From Ottowia sp. (GTDB lineage Bacteria; Pseudomonadota; Gammaproteobacteria; Burkholderiales; Burkholderiaceae_C), in NCBI RefSeq assembly GCF_016703145.1, contig NZ_JADJCO010000005.1, forward strand, positions 372,001-436,000: a stretch of DNA of 64,000 nt, read 5' to 3'. The stretch's first letter is position 1, and each line of letters begins with the position of its first letter. The notes beneath the pieces were generated by a model that saw only the letters and a program-made list of their open reading frames with translations, did no database searches and was not told where the DNA came from. Below are positions 59,998-64,000 of the stretch, in pieces. The position numbers and the translations under genes were made by a program.

Positions 59998-61374
59998 TCA
60001 GCCCGCCGGCGCCGCCGCCAGGCGCGCGATGAGGGCGTGCTCGGCCGGCCCGTCGATGGGGATCCACACCCGCAGCGGGTTGCCGGCCGCCACCTGCACG
60101 GGCTCGCCCTCGGCGTTCTTCATCGTCTCCAGCCGCACGGTGCGGTTGCCCTGCGGGTGGATGATCTCGATCCAGTCGCCGACGGCGAAGCGATTCTTGG
60201 TCTCGACCTCGGCCCAGCCGTCCCGCACCGCCTTTACTTCGCCGACGAACTGGCTGCGCGTGGCCACCGAATGGCCCGTCTCGTAGTTCTGGTAGTCCTG
60301 CGCTGGGCGGCGCTCCAGGAAGCCGCTGGTGTAGCCGCGGTTGGCCAGGCCCTCCAGCTCGGTGATGAGCCGCGGGTTGAACGGGCGCCCGGCCACGGCG
60401 TCGTCGATGGCGCGGCGGTAGGTCTGCGCGGTGCGGGCGACGTAGTACAGGCTCTTGGTGCGGCCCTCGATCTTGAGCGAATCGACGCCGATCCTCGCCA
60501 GCTTCTCGACCTGCTCGACGGCGCGCAGGTCCTTGCTGTTCATGATGTAGGTGCCGTGCTCGTCCTCCATGAGGGGCATGAGCTGGCCGGGGCGGCCGGC
60601 TTCCTCGATCAGGTAGACCTTGTCGGCCGCCGGGTGGCGCTGGCCGCCGCCGCAGGTGGAGGGCTCGCGGGCCGCGTCCTCCTCGGCGGCGGCGAAGTCG
60701 AAGCCGTCGAGCCGGCCGCCCTGGGCCAGCGCCTCGCCGGTGTTGGGATCGACGTCGGCGCCCAGCGTCTTGTAGTTCCAGCGGCAGGCGTTGGTGCAGG
60801 TGCCCTGGTTGGGGTCGCGGCGGTTGAAGTAGCCGGACAGCAGGCAGCGGCCCGAATAGGCGATGCACAGCGCGCCGTGCACGAACACCTCCAGTTCCAT
60901 GTCCGGGCATTCCTGGCGGATCTGCTCGACCTCGGCCAGGCTCAGCTCGCGCGACAGGATGATGCGCGCCACGCCCATGCGCTGCCAGAACTTGACCGCC
61001 GCCCAGTTGGTGGTGTTGGCCTGCACGCTCAGGTGCACGGGGATGTGCGGCCACTTCTCGCGCACCAGCATGATCAGGCCGGCGTCGGCCATGATCAGCG
61101 CGTCGGGCTTGAGCTGCACCACCGGCTCCAGGTCGCGCAGGTAGGTGCGCAGCTTGTCGTTGTGGGCGATCAGGTTGCTGGTGACGAAGAACCTCTTGCC
61201 GCGGGCGTGCGCCTCGGCGATGCCTTGGGCGATCTGCTCCAGCCGGAAGTCGTTGTTGCGCGCGCGCAGGCTGTAGCGCGGCTGGCCGGCGTACACCGCG
61301 TCGGCGCCGAAGTCGTAGGCGGCGCGCATCTTGTCGAGGCTGCCGGCGGGCAGCAGCAGTTCGGGGGTTTTCAT
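59998..61374 (-). CDS. trhP: tRNA 5-hydroxyuridine modification protein, U32 peptidase family (YegQ/TrhP)
   Basis: 458 residues. It starts PELLLPAGSLDKMRAAYDFG, ADAVYAGQPRYSLRARNNDF. The family signature region is MELEVFVHGALCIAYSGRCL, LSGYFNRRDPNQGTCTNACR, W, with the four cysteines that bind an iron-sulphur cluster in TrhP. Next are IEEAGRPGQLMPLMEDEHGT and RIGVDSLKIEGRTKSLYYVA. TrhP hydroxylates U34 of certain tRNAs using prephenate. Start 61374 begins the conserved MKTPELLLPAG; an upstream in-frame ATG at 61404 is less likely. Divergent from the DUF3617 gene with 69 bases between. Confidence 0.94.
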   Translation of the reverse strand: MKTPELLLPAGSLDKMRAAYDFGADAVYAGQPRYSLRARNNDFRLEQIAQGIAEAHARGKRFFVTSNLIAHNDKLRTYLRDLEPVVQLKPDALIMADAGLIMLVREKWPHIPVHLSVQANTTNWAAVKFWQRMGVARIILSRELSLAEVEQIRQECPDMELEVFVHGALCIAYSGRCLLSGYFNRRDPNQGTCTNACRWNYKTLGADVDPNTGEALAQGGRLDGFDFAAAEEDAAREPSTCGGGQRHPAADKVYLIEEAGRPGQLMPLMEDEHGTYIMNSKDLRAVEQVEKLARIGVDSLKIEGRTKSLYYVARTAQTYRRAIDDAVAGRPFNPRLITELEGLANRGYTSGFLERRPAQDYQNYETGHSVATRSQFVGEVKAVRDGWAEVETKNRFAVGDWIEIIHPQGNRTVRLETMKNAEGEPVQVAAGNPLRVWIPIDGPAEHALIARLAAAPAG

Positions 61375-61443
61375 GGAGCGTATTGTCCTTGCTGCGGAGC
61401 GCATACCATCGGCATCGTCTGTATTGCTTTTGAAGGAAAGACC

Positions 61444-62037
61444 ATGAAGATCAGAACCCTGGCCGTTCTACTGGCCCTGTTCACCGCCGGCGCTGTCCAT
61501 GCGCAGGGCGGCATCAAGCCCGGCCTGTGGGAGACGCGCATCGTCCGCATGCTGGTGAATGGCGAGGACATGGTGCCCCAGACGATCGCCGCATGGGAGC
61601 GGCTCAAGAAATCCCAGACCAGCATACCGCCCGAGCAGCGCAAGAAGATGGAAGCCTTGCTGACCCAGGGGAGCGGGGATCCGTTGACAAGGCCCATGTG
61701 CATCAGCGCCGACATGGCCGCGCGCGACCACGTCATGATTCCGCGGCCTCCGCGCGCCGAGTGCGAGTCTCCCAAGCTGACCCGCAGTGGCAACCACATC
61801 AATTTCGAGATGGTCTGCAAGCAGGACGGCCGCGATCTGACCGGCAAGGGAGAGGTTGTGTTCGCGGGGGATCAGGTCACCACGAAGATGGAAACCGTCG
61901 GCACCAACGCGGCTGGCGCACGGCAAAATATGGTGGTGGAGACGCGGATGAAGTTCCTGCGCAGTGACTGCGGGCAGGTGCTGCCGCTGAACCAATCCGG
62001 GGGCGAGGCGCCGGCCAAGCCCGGAACGAAGAAATAG
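61444..62037 (+). CDS. DUF3617 family periplasmic protein
   Basis: 197 residues with a signal peptide (LAVLLALFTAGAVHA). The mature protein has the family opening GIKPGLWETRIVRMLVNGED, then MCISADMAARDHVM, CESPKLTRSGNHINFEMVCK, and GEVVFAGDQVTTKMETVGTN, ending with a cysteine pair. Four cysteines may form disulphides. Family function is unknown. GAAAG precedes ATG 61444. A dispersed repeat lies 43 bases after its stop. Confidence 0.88.
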   Translation: MKIRTLAVLLALFTAGAVHAQGGIKPGLWETRIVRMLVNGEDMVPQTIAAWERLKKSQTSIPPEQRKKMEALLTQGSGDPLTRPMCISADMAARDHVMIPRPPRAECESPKLTRSGNHINFEMVCKQDGRDLTGKGEVVFAGDQVTTKMETVGTNAAGARQNMVVETRMKFLRSDCGQVLPLNQSGGEAPAKPGTKK

Positions 62038-62079
62038 CGTCCGCCGAGTGGGGAATATCGACTTTCTCAGTCACCATTT

Positions 62080-62146
62080 GCTACTTTATCAATAGCGTAT
62101 GACATAATACTGAGAAGGGTTGCGTACCAATTCTATTCAAAATCAG
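62080..62146. repeat. Dispersed repeat element between DUF3617 gene and acnA
   Basis: Plus-strand GCTACTTTATCAATAGCGTA, TGACATAATACTGAGAAGGG, TTGCGTACCAATTCTATTCA, AAATC. The GC palindrome is degenerate here, but dyad, ATAATAC block and ATTcTATTCAAAA tail agree with other copies. Neighbouring genes are on the same strand. Confidence 0.72.
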
Positions 62147-62217
62147 GGTTGTCGGCGGAAACGGTGGCGGGCTGGCGGTGGGCCTGCCACAATGGCTTGA
62201 TCCAGAAGGAGAACGCC

Positions 62218-64000
<1,783 letters not shown>

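Overview
The window is about 64 kb of a GC-rich (roughly 70% in coding regions) bacterial chromosome. Gene content and order point to the Burkholderiales, most likely Comamonadaceae: hemX-hemY, fimV-truA-trpF-trpB-trpA-accD, a Bug-type tricarboxylate-transporter receptor, an IPTL-CTERM surface protein, and the paired VC_2705-type symporter with its DUF4212 subunit. The species assignment is inference from gene order and protein style only. No tRNA, rRNA, CRISPR array or prophage was seen.

Layout. 1-2010: end of a haem-biosynthesis operon (hemX, hemY). 2049-5750: two adjacent secreted DUF1566 proteins, one with fibronectin repeats and an IPTL-CTERM tail, then an AraC regulator. 5849-7390: lysS. 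7582-16157: a glycan assembly locus (flippase, acyltransferase, two glycosyltransferases, DegT aminotransferase, initiating sugar transferase, nucleotide-sugar dehydratase) interrupted by a dinD-like gene. 16237-20135: a GntR-controlled catabolic unit (DUF2848 protein, amidase, Bug receptor) with a clear promoter and overlapping operator. 20209-28595: LON-domain protein, yggT, accD, trpA, trpB, trpF, truA, fimV. 28978-31664: MerR regulator, two hot-dog thioesterases, and a lipoprotein acetamidase/formamidase. 31727-34412: a decayed IS4-type transposase, a Bax-inhibitor-1 protein, a GlcG/HbpS protein and a complete IS1-family element. 34492-40270: ppsR and ppsA (divergent), then the sodium:solute symporter pair. 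40355-47657: ABC exporter, mpg, acuI, creA, a small holin-like protein, glnS, a Tyr/Pro-rich secreted protein. 47781-55198: an AraC regulator next to a beheaded SDR gene, a LytTR/LytS pair, small membrane proteins, an ankyrin protein, uppP, a DUF2322 protein and a periplasmic protein. 55444-64000: FAD oxidoreductase, MFS exporter, pyrD, rpiA, trhP, a DUF3617 protein, and the first 1.78 kb of acnA.

The most interesting signal is not a gene. An AT-richer element of about 60-70 bases is scattered through the window, built from a GCTAnnn..nnnTAGC dyad, a TTGGCG-like block, a GC-rich palindrome and a GGCC/GGCTT-ATTT tail. It lies in 8 of the 14 gaps between convergent genes, often touching the stop codons. 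Related sequence also appears in frame inside coding genes (lysS, glnS, a LytTR regulator, an FAD oxidoreductase and others). The IS1-family element has inserted into one copy, leaving a perfect 8-bp target duplication.

Three otherwise well-conserved genes (a GT4 glycosyltransferase, ppsA and pyrD) are each broken by one single-base indel. That suggests assembly errors at least as strongly as real inactivation.
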